Positions 9,845-17,758 of a stretch of DNA of 64,000 nucleotides are shown in pieces. The stretch lies in the NCBI GenBank assembly GCA_030159235.1, contig BSBG01000004.1, forward strand, positions 124,001 to 188,000, given 5' to 3'. A program made the position numbers and the translations under genes. The notes beneath the pieces were generated by a model. That model was not told the DNA's origin. It was given only the letters and a program-made list of their open reading frames with translations, and did not search any database. This DNA is from Bacillus safensis (GTDB taxonomy: Bacteria > Bacillota > Bacilli > Bacillales > Bacillaceae). The stretch's first letter is position 1. Each line of letters opens with the position of its first letter.

Positions 9845-11320
9845 TTATATATGAGCGATCCCGATATCAACGATGTCAGAAAGGATTTCCTCAATATGTG
9901 TGATTGTCGTTCTCGGATTTAACAAAGTGAATTTTAAGCAGGTATGACCATCCACAACTGTTTTCGCAATGACAGCAGTTCCTGATTTGAATAGCGTTCG
10001 ATGAATGATTTTATTGATGTCATCCGCTTGGTGATCATCCTTAAATCGAAACACAACTGCATTGATTTCTGGCTCAGGATTGATCACTTCAAGGTGAGCA
10101 TTTTTCTCAATAAGGACAGCCACATCTTTTGCAAAAAGAATGGTATGGTCAATGATGTCACCAAACCCTTCTTCTCCAATTAAACGAAGAGAGAGAAGTA
10201 ATTTCAGTGCATCAAACCGGCGCGTTGTTTGGACAGATTTATTAACAAGATGTAGTATTCCATCCAGTTCATCTTCTTTTGGATTGAGATAATCTGCATG
10301 ATAATTGATCAAGCCGAAATGTCTTTTATCCTTCAGCAAAAATGCCCCGCAGGAGATCGGCTGATAAAATTGTTTATGAAAGTCGATGGTGATTGAATCA
10401 GCCAGTTCAATCCCGCCTAATTTATCTCTGTAGGTTTCACTTAATACAAGCGCTCCGCCGTAGGCAGCATCTGCGTGAATCCACAGTCCGTATGGTTTGA
10501 CGATGTCATACACATCTCGAACCGGGTCAATACTGCCAAAATCAGTTGTCCCGCAAGTCGCCACTACCGCAAAGGGCAGGAGGTGCTGTTCCTTTAATTC
10601 AGCAAGCTTCTTCTGCAAATCATTGAGGTCCATTCGGTGCTGCTCATCCGTCTCTACTAGAATGACTGCCTGCTCCCCTAGGCCTAGCTGGGATGCTGAT
10701 TTTTTCACAGTGAAGTGAGCATTTTTAGAGCAAAGAATTCTCATGCGATGAGCTTCACTCGGTAAACCTTTCTGCTGAACATTCCATTGCCATGTATTTT
10801 CACAAAATGCATCTCTCGCAAGGAGCAGCCCCATATAGTTAGATTGGGTTCCACCGCTCGTAAATGTCCCATCTGCTAGGTCTCCATAAGAAAACTTCGC
10901 ACATAGCCACTTTAGGATTTCCTCCTCAACTAAAGAAGCAATGCCACTTTGATCGAAGGAATCCATTGATTGGTTAAATGAACTTACCACCACCTCTGCG
11001 GCAAGTGCAGGAATAAGCGGCGGGCAATGCAAATGTGCCAAGCATTTAGGATGCGATACATCAACCAAATGCGGCAAGAGATGCTGCTTTATATCCTGAA
11101 AGACAGATTCAATTGATTCTCCAGACGGTTGAAACTGAAATAACGATTCGACACTATCCGTTAATTTCCCAGGCAATATTCCGCTGTATGGGCCTTTGCC
11201 CTTTTGCCACTGATCCAGCAGGCTGTCGATAGATGTATGAAGAGCCGCTTGGAAGGACTCTCTTCCAAGCTGGCTTTGATTAATAAATAATGAATCAACA
11301 GAAGCCTTAGTTGATTGCAT
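9845..11320 (-). CDS. L-2,4-diaminobutyrate decarboxylase (RhbB-like)
   Basis: A 491-residue group II PLP decarboxylase. It shows FTSGGTQSNYMGLLLARD, the HADAAYGGA block and the PLP-binding lysine in FHKQFYQPISCG at about residue 316. It should turn 2,4-diaminobutyrate into 1,3-diaminopropane, the diamine of schizokinen and rhizobactin. ATG 11320 (MQSTKAS) is preferred over an in-frame TTG 13 codons upstream because aaagagg precedes it. It overlaps the aminotransferase stop by 14 bases, so translation is coupled. General glutamate or aromatic decarboxylation is the alternative, but the adjacent aminotransferase argues against it. Confidence 0.9.
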   Translation of the reverse strand: MQSTKASVDSLFINQSQLGRESFQAALHTSIDSLLDQWQKGKGPYSGILPGKLTDSVESLFQFQPSGESIESVFQDIKQHLLPHLVDVSHPKCLAHLHCPPLIPALAAEVVVSSFNQSMDSFDQSGIASLVEEEILKWLCAKFSYGDLADGTFTSGGTQSNYMGLLLARDAFCENTWQWNVQQKGLPSEAHRMRILCSKNAHFTVKKSASQLGLGEQAVILVETDEQHRMDLNDLQKKLAELKEQHLLPFAVVATCGTTDFGSIDPVRDVYDIVKPYGLWIHADAAYGGALVLSETYRDKLGGIELADSITIDFHKQFYQPISCGAFLLKDKRHFGLINYHADYLNPKEDELDGILHLVNKSVQTTRRFDALKLLLSLRLIGEEGFGDIIDHTILFAKDVAVLIEKNAHLEVINPEPEINAVVFRFKDDHQADDINKIIHRTLFKSGTAVIAKTVVDGHTCLKFTLLNPRTTITHIEEILSDIVDIGIAHI

Positions 11321-12653
11321 CGTAAACGGCCTCTTTAAAAATAGCGATGACTTGTTCAAGCTGCTCCTCCGTCATGATCAATGGCGGTAAGAATCGAATC
11401 ACGCTTCCGAAACGGCCTCCTGTCTCTACAATTAAGCCTTTATCGAAGCAATTCTTTTGAATGAGACTGGCTAGTTCTGGATTTGCTGGATAACTTCCAT
11501 CCACATCCTGCTTCTCATTTGGATCGACGATTTCAACACCTATCATTAATCCTCTTCCTCTAACATCACCGATAGCAGGTACGTGCTTTTGAATGTCTTT
11601 CAAATAAGCCTGCATGTGATCACCTAATTGATTTACATGATCAAGCAGATTGGTTTCCTTTATAAATTTAAGCGTAGCAGTTCCTGCAGCCATCGCCATT
11701 TGATTCCCTCTGAATGTGCCAATGTGTGCACCTGGATTCCATTGATCCAAATCTTGATCATAAATCACAACTGAAAGCGGCAGACTTCCACCAATTGCTT
11801 TTGATAATACAATGACGTCTGGCACGATTCCCGCATGTTCAAAGGCAAACATCTTCCCTGTTCGGCCAATGCCTGATTGAACCTCATCAATAATGAGCGG
11901 GATGCCTTTTTCTTTTGTGATTCTTCTCATTTCTTGTATCCATTCAACAGATGCTGGAATTGAGCCTCCCTCACCTTGCACTGCTTCAAAGATCATAGCT
12001 GCTGGCGGAAGAATACCACTCTCAGGATCATTTAATACTCGCTCGATATAAGAGCTGGAAATGCGGTGCGAATTTTTACCGCCAATTCCAAATGGGCAGC
12101 GATATTCATATGGATAAGGCATGAAATGCACATCTGGTATTAACCCTTGCACTCTTTCCTTCGGAGACAAATTACCGCTTAATGACATCGTGCCATGCGT
12201 CGCACCGTGATAAGCACCGTGGAAGGAAAGAATGGAACGATTTCCTGTTGCTGTCTTGACTAATTTAATAGCTGCTTCTATGGCATCACCGCCAGTTGGT
12301 CCACAAAATTGAATTTTTGCTCTCTTTGCAAACTCTTCCGGCAGGTGTGAAAAAATCTCATTCACAAATTCTTCTTTAATTTCTGAGGTTATGTCCAACG
12401 TATGCAATGGTCTTTTTTCATGAAGCATACGTTCAATAGCTTCTATAACAACCGGATGATTGTGACCAAGTGCAAGTGTTCCTGCACCTGCCAAGCAGTC
12501 ATAAAACTCTCTGCCATCCGCATCTGTCACGATCATACCCTCGGCTTTTTGCATGGCTAATGGAAACCGTCTCGGGTAAGACCTTGCATTAGATTCTCTT
12601 TGACTTTGCTGCTCTAAAAATTGCTGATTTTTAGAAACGGTTTTGATGGACAT
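11307..12653 (-). CDS. Diaminobutyrate-2-oxoglutarate aminotransferase (RhbA-like)
   Basis: A 448-residue class III PLP aminotransferase. Seen: FCGPTGGDAIEAAIKL, FHGAYHGATHG, IIDEVQSGIGRTGKMFAFEH and the PLP lysine in SKAIGGSLPLSVVIY at about residue 285. It should make L-2,4-diaminobutyrate from aspartate semialdehyde and glutamate, feeding the decarboxylase next to it. The start is ATG 12653 (MSIKTVSK) with ggagg about 10 bases upstream; the longer TTG-initiated frame overlaps this site and the Fur box. First gene of the six-gene operon, with the Fur box at 12673-12687 in its leader. Confidence 0.92.
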   Translation of the reverse strand: MSIKTVSKNQQFLEQQSQRESNARSYPRRFPLAMQKAEGMIVTDADGREFYDCLAGAGTLALGHNHPVVIEAIERMLHEKRPLHTLDITSEIKEEFVNEIFSHLPEEFAKRAKIQFCGPTGGDAIEAAIKLVKTATGNRSILSFHGAYHGATHGTMSLSGNLSPKERVQGLIPDVHFMPYPYEYRCPFGIGGKNSHRISSSYIERVLNDPESGILPPAAMIFEAVQGEGGSIPASVEWIQEMRRITKEKGIPLIIDEVQSGIGRTGKMFAFEHAGIVPDVIVLSKAIGGSLPLSVVIYDQDLDQWNPGAHIGTFRGNQMAMAAGTATLKFIKETNLLDHVNQLGDHMQAYLKDIQKHVPAIGDVRGRGLMIGVEIVDPNEKQDVDGSYPANPELASLIQKNCFDKGLIVETGGRFGSVIRFLPPLIMTEEQLEQVIAIFKEAVYDAIN

Positions 12654-12672
12654 AATAAAACACTCCTCCAAT

Positions 12673-12687
12673 TGATAAAGATTATCA
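12673..12687. promoter_or_regulatory. Fur box (iron-responsive operator)
   Basis: TGATAAAGATTATCA matches the Bacillus 7-1-7 Fur consensus (TGATAAT-N-ATTATCA) at 13 of 14 defined positions. It lies 20 bases before the first siderophore gene, so Fur with iron should repress the whole operon. Confidence 0.88.
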
Positions 12688-12700
12688 TTTTCAATTATTA

Positions 12701-12730
12701 GCCTAGTGGATGTGAGATAGGAAAGTCAAT
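12701..12730 (-). promoter_or_regulatory. Likely promoter of the siderophore operon
   Basis: On the minus strand TTGACT (12730-12725 approximately) is followed after 18 bases by TAGGCT (near 12706-12701), and the Fur box is just downstream. The -10 is poor, so the exact position is uncertain; the arrangement of promoter then Fur box is reasonable. Confidence 0.4.
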
Positions 12731-13034
12731 TGGATTCAAAAAGATGATTCGAATATCATATGAATGCAATATTCTCTTTTTAATGAGTATTTTCGAGTAA
12801 TTTTTACAAACATCTACTGCCATAAGGAGATGGAACGTATGAGGTGGATTGATATTGAAAAAAATTACAAATCAATCTTCCTGGTTCTTTTGTTCTACTC
12901 GACATAAAGTGCTTTTTTTATACAGAAATTCGGATGAGATGAAGGTAGAAAATTGAAGAAATCACTCCATTTCTTCTTGATATAAATGGTTATGATGGTA
13001 TAATTTCTCTGAAACATAAGGGGATTGAGGGGAT
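12731..13034. other. Intergenic stretch between siderophore operon and acetyltransferase gene
   Basis: About 300 bases of AT-rich DNA. It holds one short plus-strand frame of 22 codons at 12839-12907 (MRWIDIEKNYKSIFLVLLFY), with a fair aaggaga site 8 bases ahead. Nothing else supports expression. No RNA gene or repeat was seen. Confidence 0.3.
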
Positions 13035-13037
13035 ATG

Positions 13038-13574
13038 ATGATTTTAACGAAGCACGACCTTCACCACTACTTGGCGCAGGATCAGAAAGCACTGGCTATC
13101 ACGCGCAGAAGACCTAAGTGGTTTGGGGACGATATATGGAAATATCAAAGGTATCTACGAAAATATGAATACTATTCTAATAGCGGTGCGGTGCTGCGCA
13201 AATGGTTTTATCGCTATTTACATAAAAAGAAAGGTATGCAGCTTGGCTTCGATATCCCGATTGGCGTCTTTGGCCCCGGCCTTAGAATCAATCATACTGG
13301 TCTCTTGATTGTGAATAAGCACGCAAAAATTGGGGCATTTTGCGATATTCATCAAGGGGTGAATATTGGCCAAAACCATCACGAAAAGGATGTACCAACC
13401 ATTGGAGATCACGTATGGATTGGCCCTGGTGCTAAGCTGTTTGGGGACATTTATATTGCGAATCATATTTCGATTGGAGCAAATGCCGTGGTGAATCATT
13501 CCTTTCATGAAGAGCAGATAATCATTGCAGGTATACCGGCTCAAAAGGTAAAAGAAAAAAGCCCTTCTTCATGA
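13038..13574 (+). CDS. Serine O-acetyltransferase-like hexapeptide-repeat protein
   Basis: A 178-residue left-handed beta-helix acyltransferase. The C-terminal half carries hexapeptide repeats and the CysE/LacA signature region around DIHQGVNIGQNH, then DHVWIGPGAKLFGDI and SIGANAVVNHSF, ending in AGIPAQKVKEK. The N-terminal ~60 residues are basic and helical. Acetyl-CoA dependent transfer to serine or to a cell-surface sugar are both possible; it is shorter than housekeeping CysE. ATG 13038 follows gaggggat closely; an ATG at 13035 adds one Met. No partner genes adjoin it. Confidence 0.8.
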   Translation: MILTKHDLHHYLAQDQKALAITRRRPKWFGDDIWKYQRYLRKYEYYSNSGAVLRKWFYRYLHKKKGMQLGFDIPIGVFGPGLRINHTGLLIVNKHAKIGAFCDIHQGVNIGQNHHEKDVPTIGDHVWIGPGAKLFGDIYIANHISIGANAVVNHSFHEEQIIIAGIPAQKVKEKSPSS

Positions 13575-13579
13575 AGGAC
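13553..13579 (-). terminator. Terminator overlapping the ends of two converging genes
   Basis: On the minus strand GTCCTTC pairs with GAAGGGC and is followed by six T residues. It overlaps the last codons of both the acetyltransferase gene and the small membrane gene, an economical convergent layout. Confidence 0.6.
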
Positions 13580-13829
13580 CCACCTGATAAAAAAGAATGA
13601 TACCGATCAAAACAGAGATGAACAGCATGAGATAAAACAAGATGCTACATATCAGAATCGTCCAGCCCAGCCCCTTCCTCTCTGTCTTGATCAAATAAAT
13701 ACCGATTACAATGGTACTAAATAGCACGCCTAAGATGGCCCACAGCCATTTGTCTTTGTTATGCTTTGGCGCATCAAACCATAAATAGATGGCAACAGCC
13801 AGTGAAACAAATAGGCCCGTTATTCTCAT
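13569..13829 (-). CDS. Small membrane protein, unknown function
   Basis: An 86-residue hydrophobic protein with about three predicted membrane segments (residues ~4-17, 28-46 and 55-80) separated by short charged loops (DAPKHNKDK, KTERKG). The start at 13829 has a good aaggggg site a few bases upstream. No family was recognised. It is monocistronic between a converging acetyltransferase gene and the GNAT gene upstream. Confidence 0.65.
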   Translation of the reverse strand: MRITGLFVSLAVAIYLWFDAPKHNKDKWLWAILGVLFSTIVIGIYLIKTERKGLGWTILICSILFYLMLFISVLIGIILFYQVGPS

Positions 13830-13933
13830 ATGTAAACTCCCCCTTATGTAAAAAACATGTTTTCTATTATGTGTTTGAGTATGCGATCTTCTTCAGTTTA
13901 TTCAAATATACGATACTTTTATCCTAAAATAAT

Positions 13934-14500
13934 TTATCGCTGTTCAGAGGAATGGCGCTGAAGACTTCGCCATTCTTCTCTCAGCATTCCGTAGCGCATC
14001 GAATCATAATACTCTCCTTGATAGTACCGAACCTTTCGCAGTTTTCCCTCAAGGACAAATCCGCATTTCTCTGCACAGCGCATCATCCGTTCATTCCCTG
14101 ACCATGTTGTAAGACCAATTCGAGGGATATCAATATGCGTAAATAACACATCAATCCATAGATTTAACGCCTTTGTCCCAATGCCCCCGCTCCAAAAGCG
14201 TGAGTCGTAAATGAGTATGCCGCATTCAAGCCACCGTGTACGTTCATTCTCCCAATAATAGGATACAGTGCCTTTAATTTCACCATCTATTTCAATGCCA
14301 TATAGCTTTGGCAGAATGGATTCATCCTGTAAGTATCGTTTCTTAAATGCAGGAAGCGGGATCTCGTGTTCTTCAAAATAAGGGGCATTCCACTTTCGAT
14401 AGGACTGGTCTGGTGCTTTAAATTTTAAATGCCACACCACTTCTAAATCAGCTTCGTTTAATGGTCGTATGTTCACAAATTCTTCCTTTTCCCTTTTCAT
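13934..14500 (-). CDS. RimJ/RimL-type GNAT N-acetyltransferase
   Basis: A 188-residue GNAT. It opens NIRPLNEADLEVVWHLK and shows the family's late block WSGNERMMRCAEKCGFVLEGKLRKVRY split over two strands, followed by YDSMRYGMLREEW, which is typical of RimJ/RimL relatives that acetylate amino groups of proteins, antibiotics or metabolites. The substrate cannot be read from sequence. ATG at 14500 is supported by aaaggaa upstream. It lies 14 bases after the AraC regulator gene on the same strand, so the two are probably co-transcribed. Confidence 0.85.
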   Translation of the reverse strand: MKREKEEFVNIRPLNEADLEVVWHLKFKAPDQSYRKWNAPYFEEHEIPLPAFKKRYLQDESILPKLYGIEIDGEIKGTVSYYWENERTRWLECGILIYDSRFWSGGIGTKALNLWIDVLFTHIDIPRIGLTTWSGNERMMRCAEKCGFVLEGKLRKVRYYQGEYYDSMRYGMLREEWRSLQRHSSEQR

Positions 14501-14514
14501 CTGTTCACATTCCT

Positions 14515-15381
14515 TTACTTTGTCGTTCTTTTTGCTAAATGACGGTACTCGATCGGCGTCATGCCTTCGTTTTGCCGAAACAGCTTCGAAAAATAAGTAG
14601 GATCATCAATGCCTACATACTCTGCAATGGCTGCAATTTTTTCATTCGTTGAGGCCAGCATGCTTTTGGCTTTTTCGATCTTGAGACGATGGCTGTATTG
14701 ATTTGGCGTCAATCCATATACAGTCTGCATGCATCTTGTCATGTAATCAGGATGATAGTGCAGTTTCTCTGCAAGCTGCTCCATGTGTAATTTCTTCTTA
14801 AAGTGGCGCTCAAGATAGTGAACCACTTCTGATGCAACGGTTTCCTTTGCACTTGGCAGATGGAATGCTTCTTTTTGCAGGTGAATGACTAGTTCTTCAA
14901 ATAGTAGCTGTTTTTTCAGCGGAAGTTCAGATGCATCATGATTTAGTGCTCTCATTGCTGAAAAATGCTTTTCTAACACACTTCGTCCTTTCACTTTTCC
15001 TAAACGGGGCAGGCTAAATTCATATGTTGCCGGCTTTTCGAATGTAGCTTGATTTTGTTTCATATCAATCCAGTGTTCTCTCGGCCGGTTCGTCAGTTCA
15101 AATGGATCGATTGAGAAATGCAGCCACTCATAGTGGGTTTCCTCTTCACATGGCAGATGTCCACCATGAGACAAGCCCGGTGAGAGAATGATATATTCAC
15201 CTTCTTTTACGTGATAAGCCATCTCGTCCTCTGTAATCCATAGTTCACCCTTTTTGACATAAAGAAGATCAAATACAGTGAAGGTTCTTGAGATATGTCT
15301 TTCTCCTTGATGAAATACACCTTTACCTGAAGCAATATAAACAGGAAACGGTGGTACAGTAAATGTAATAAATCGATCCAT
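14515..15381 (-). CDS. yisR: AraC-family transcriptional regulator (YisR-like)
   Basis: A 288-residue regulator with an N-terminal cupin sensor domain (~1-140, including LSPGLSHGGHLPCEEETHYE) and a C-terminal pair of helix-turn-helix motifs (~190-285, including HYHPDYMTRCMQTVYGLTPN and YVGIDDPTYFSKLFRQNEGM). ATG 15381 (MDRFITF) is chosen because aaggag lies 6 bases upstream; the frame is open 16 codons further but without a convincing site. It is divergent from the MATE gene, the arrangement of yisR and yisQ in B. subtilis, so it may control that pump. A sugar or sugar acid is the usual type of ligand, but this is not demonstrated. Confidence 0.82.
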   Translation of the reverse strand: MDRFITFTVPPFPVYIASGKGVFHQGERHISRTFTVFDLLYVKKGELWITEDEMAYHVKEGEYIILSPGLSHGGHLPCEEETHYEWLHFSIDPFELTNRPREHWIDMKQNQATFEKPATYEFSLPRLGKVKGRSVLEKHFSAMRALNHDASELPLKKQLLFEELVIHLQKEAFHLPSAKETVASEVVHYLERHFKKKLHMEQLAEKLHYHPDYMTRCMQTVYGLTPNQYSHRLKIEKAKSMLASTNEKIAAIAEYVGIDDPTYFSKLFRQNEGMTPIEYRHLAKRTTK

Positions 15382-15494
15382 ATTCATCTCCTTATGAAGT
15401 CGGATTTCTCCAATAAGTTTCGGTTTCATCTCTTCTTATTATAGTCGATGCAAGGTACACTATAAATCGGATTTATACGAAAGGGGGCTATGTG

Positions 15495-16871
15495 ATGAAA
15501 CCTCAAACCCTGTCATATCAAAAGGTTCAAGCCAAAGATGAGAAAACACACCCTTCATTATTTGCATTAACTTGGCCTATTTTTATCGAAATCTCTTTAT
15601 ATATGCTCATGGGGAGCGCTGATACACTCATGCTCAGCCAATATTCTGATAACAGTGTGGCCGCAGTAGGTGTCAGTAACCAGCTGCTGAATTTATTAAT
15701 TGTCATGTTCAGTTTCATTACAACAGGAACGACCATTGTGATTGCGCAGCTTTTAGGAGCTAACCGCAAGCAGGAAGCAACTCAAGTCGCCTATGTCTCA
15801 CTAGGAACCAACTTCTTGATTAGCTTTGTCATTAGTCTCCTCATGTTTGTATTAGCTGTTCCAATCCTGCACATGATGGGATTATCAAGTGAGCTCATGC
15901 CGGATGCGGCCGTCTTTTTACAAATTGTCGGGCTGCTTTCCTTTATTCAAGCGCTCATTATGACGTATAGTGCTATTTTAAAAAGCTACGGATATACAAG
16001 AGACACGATGTACGTCACCATTGGAATGAATTTGCTAAACGTCGCCGGCAATTATTTGGTCATTTTTGGTCCGTTTGGCTTTCCGGTATTGGGTGTCATG
16101 GGGGTCGCCTTTTCAACCTCACTAGCTAGATTGATCGGATTAATAGCGATGATCCTCATTGTCCGCCGCCGAATTGGATTACGCTTTTCGCTGAAGAACA
16201 TGTTTCACATCCAGCGGACGCATTTAAAAAAGCTGCTGAAAATTGGTATTCCTTCTGCCGGAGAACAGCTTTCTTATAACGGCTCTCAAATGATCATTAC
16301 ACTGTTTATTACATTTATGGGGACGCAGGCTTTAGCAGCAAAGGTCTATACTCAAAATTTGATGATGTTTATTATGTTGTTTGGTGCAGCGATTAGCCAA
16401 GGGACACAAATTTTAATCGGGCGCCATATTGGAGCGAAAGAATTCGATGCTGCCTATCGCAGATGCATGAAAAGCTTATACTGGGCGATTGCGATCTCTC
16501 TTCTTTCTTCCACTGTTTTATCTTTATCATCGGCGCATTTGCTTGCATTGTTCACTAGCAATCGCGAAATCATTCAAATCGCCGCCACACTCCTCCTATT
16601 GACGATCATTTTAGAACCGGGACGTTCTTTTAATATGGTCATTATTAATTCATTACGGGCTGCTGGTGACGCGAAGTTTCCAGTGTATATGGCGATGATT
16701 TCAATGTGGGGAATTGGGCTGCCGATCGCTTACTTGTTAGGCATTCAGCTTGAAATGGGTCTCGTCGGAATTTGGATTTCTTTTATCGTGGATGAATGGA
16801 TAAGAGGCATCTTCATGTATAGACGCTGGCGTTCAAGGGTTTGGACGGAGTATCGTTTTTCATCCACATAA
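15495..16871 (+). CDS. yisQ: MATE-family efflux transporter (YisQ-like)
   Basis: A 458-residue integral membrane protein with about 12 hydrophobic segments and the two-fold repeat of the multidrug and toxin extrusion family (ADTLMLSQYSDNSVAAVGVS early; GIPSAGEQLSYNGSQM at the start of the second half). These pumps export cationic drugs in exchange for Na+ or H+. The start is ATG 15495 with aaggggg 7 bases upstream; a GTG at 15492 is the alternative. It is divergent from the AraC gene and followed by a strong terminator. Substrate unknown. Confidence 0.88.
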   Translation: MKPQTLSYQKVQAKDEKTHPSLFALTWPIFIEISLYMLMGSADTLMLSQYSDNSVAAVGVSNQLLNLLIVMFSFITTGTTIVIAQLLGANRKQEATQVAYVSLGTNFLISFVISLLMFVLAVPILHMMGLSSELMPDAAVFLQIVGLLSFIQALIMTYSAILKSYGYTRDTMYVTIGMNLLNVAGNYLVIFGPFGFPVLGVMGVAFSTSLARLIGLIAMILIVRRRIGLRFSLKNMFHIQRTHLKKLLKIGIPSAGEQLSYNGSQMIITLFITFMGTQALAAKVYTQNLMMFIMLFGAAISQGTQILIGRHIGAKEFDAAYRRCMKSLYWAIAISLLSSTVLSLSSAHLLALFTSNREIIQIAATLLLLTIILEPGRSFNMVIINSLRAAGDAKFPVYMAMISMWGIGLPIAYLLGIQLEMGLVGIWISFIVDEWIRGIFMYRRWRSRVWTEYRFSST

Positions 16872-16898
16872 AAAAGGACTGCCGGTGCAGTCCTTTTT
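16871..16898. terminator. Bidirectional terminator between MATE gene and crt operon
   Basis: AAAAAGGACTGC and GCAGTCCTTTTT form a perfect 12-bp stem with a 4-base loop CGGT. A and T runs on both sides let it work for both converging transcripts. Confidence 0.92.
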
Positions 16899-16918
16899 CT
16901 TCTTTTTCAGCATCTTTT

Positions 16919-17758
16919 TTACATAATATCCTCTAAAATAAGTGCTTTTTCCTGTGTTGAAATAAATGATCGCTCTGTAAAGACGCGGTAATCGTTTTCT
17001 CTTGTTTTATCTAAAATGGCTTTATAAAAGTGGGCTGCTGCTTTCACCGATATACGTGAATAAAGCGGGAATTCATGAAGATGGTCAAAAAACTCCTCAT
17101 AGTATGCCTCTGCCTCGAAGGCAATGTACTCCCATACGTGCTGAAAAGCTTGATTCACAATCCCTTCCTGCAAATCTTGCTCTGTGTACCCAAATTGATC
17201 CATCACTTGCTTTGGCAAATAAATGCGATCTCTTTTAGCCTGATCCTCGCCGATATCCCGAAGGATATTGGTTAGCTGCATACCAATACCTAACGAAATG
17301 GCTGCTTCTTTTAGCTGCTCTTTTTTACGCGGTGCAATAATGGGAAGCAGCATGAGTCCGACGGTACTAGCAACATGATAGGAATAGATGAGCAGTTCAT
17401 CTAACGTTTCATAGCGATGCTGCTCTAAATCCATCTCCTGTCCTTGGAGCAAGTCACGGAACGGAGCTTCATCCATTCGAAACTCTTGAAATGTATGCTC
17501 TAGCGCCACCCACATCGAATCATTCTGGTCTACCTCACCCTGTAAAAATCGATCAAACGTTTCTCGAAAGGATGCAAGGTCCTCTTTTGGCGAAAGGGAC
17601 TCATCGACAATGTCATCTGCTCTCCGGCAAAAGGAATATACGGCCCAGACTGCCTGTCTCTTCTTTTTAGGCAGCATAGAAAAGGCACGGTAAAACGTTT
17701 TCGAATGGGTTTGTATGGTCTCCTCACACACTTTCATTGCTGTTTGTACATCAACCAC
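16919..17758 (-). CDS. crtM: Squalene/dehydrosqualene synthase-type enzyme (CrtM/YisP-like)
   Basis: A 279-residue head-to-head prenyl synthase. The first aspartate-rich motif DDIVD is at residues 48-52 and the second is in NILRDIGEDQAKRDRIYLP at about 165-183; both are intact, as an active synthase needs. Next to two CrtN-type oxidoreductases it should condense two farnesyl diphosphates to 4,4'-diapophytoene. It starts with GTG and overlaps the preceding crtN stop by eight bases. In B. subtilis the same position holds yisP, reported to act as a farnesyl diphosphate phosphatase, so activity here needs testing. Length fits CrtM (about 287). Confidence 0.88.
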   Translation of the reverse strand: MVDVQTAMKVCEETIQTHSKTFYRAFSMLPKKKRQAVWAVYSFCRRADDIVDESLSPKEDLASFRETFDRFLQGEVDQNDSMWVALEHTFQEFRMDEAPFRDLLQGQEMDLEQHRYETLDELLIYSYHVASTVGLMLLPIIAPRKKEQLKEAAISLGIGMQLTNILRDIGEDQAKRDRIYLPKQVMDQFGYTEQDLQEGIVNQAFQHVWEYIAFEAEAYYEEFFDHLHEFPLYSRISVKAAAHFYKAILDKTRENDYRVFTERSFISTQEKALILEDIM

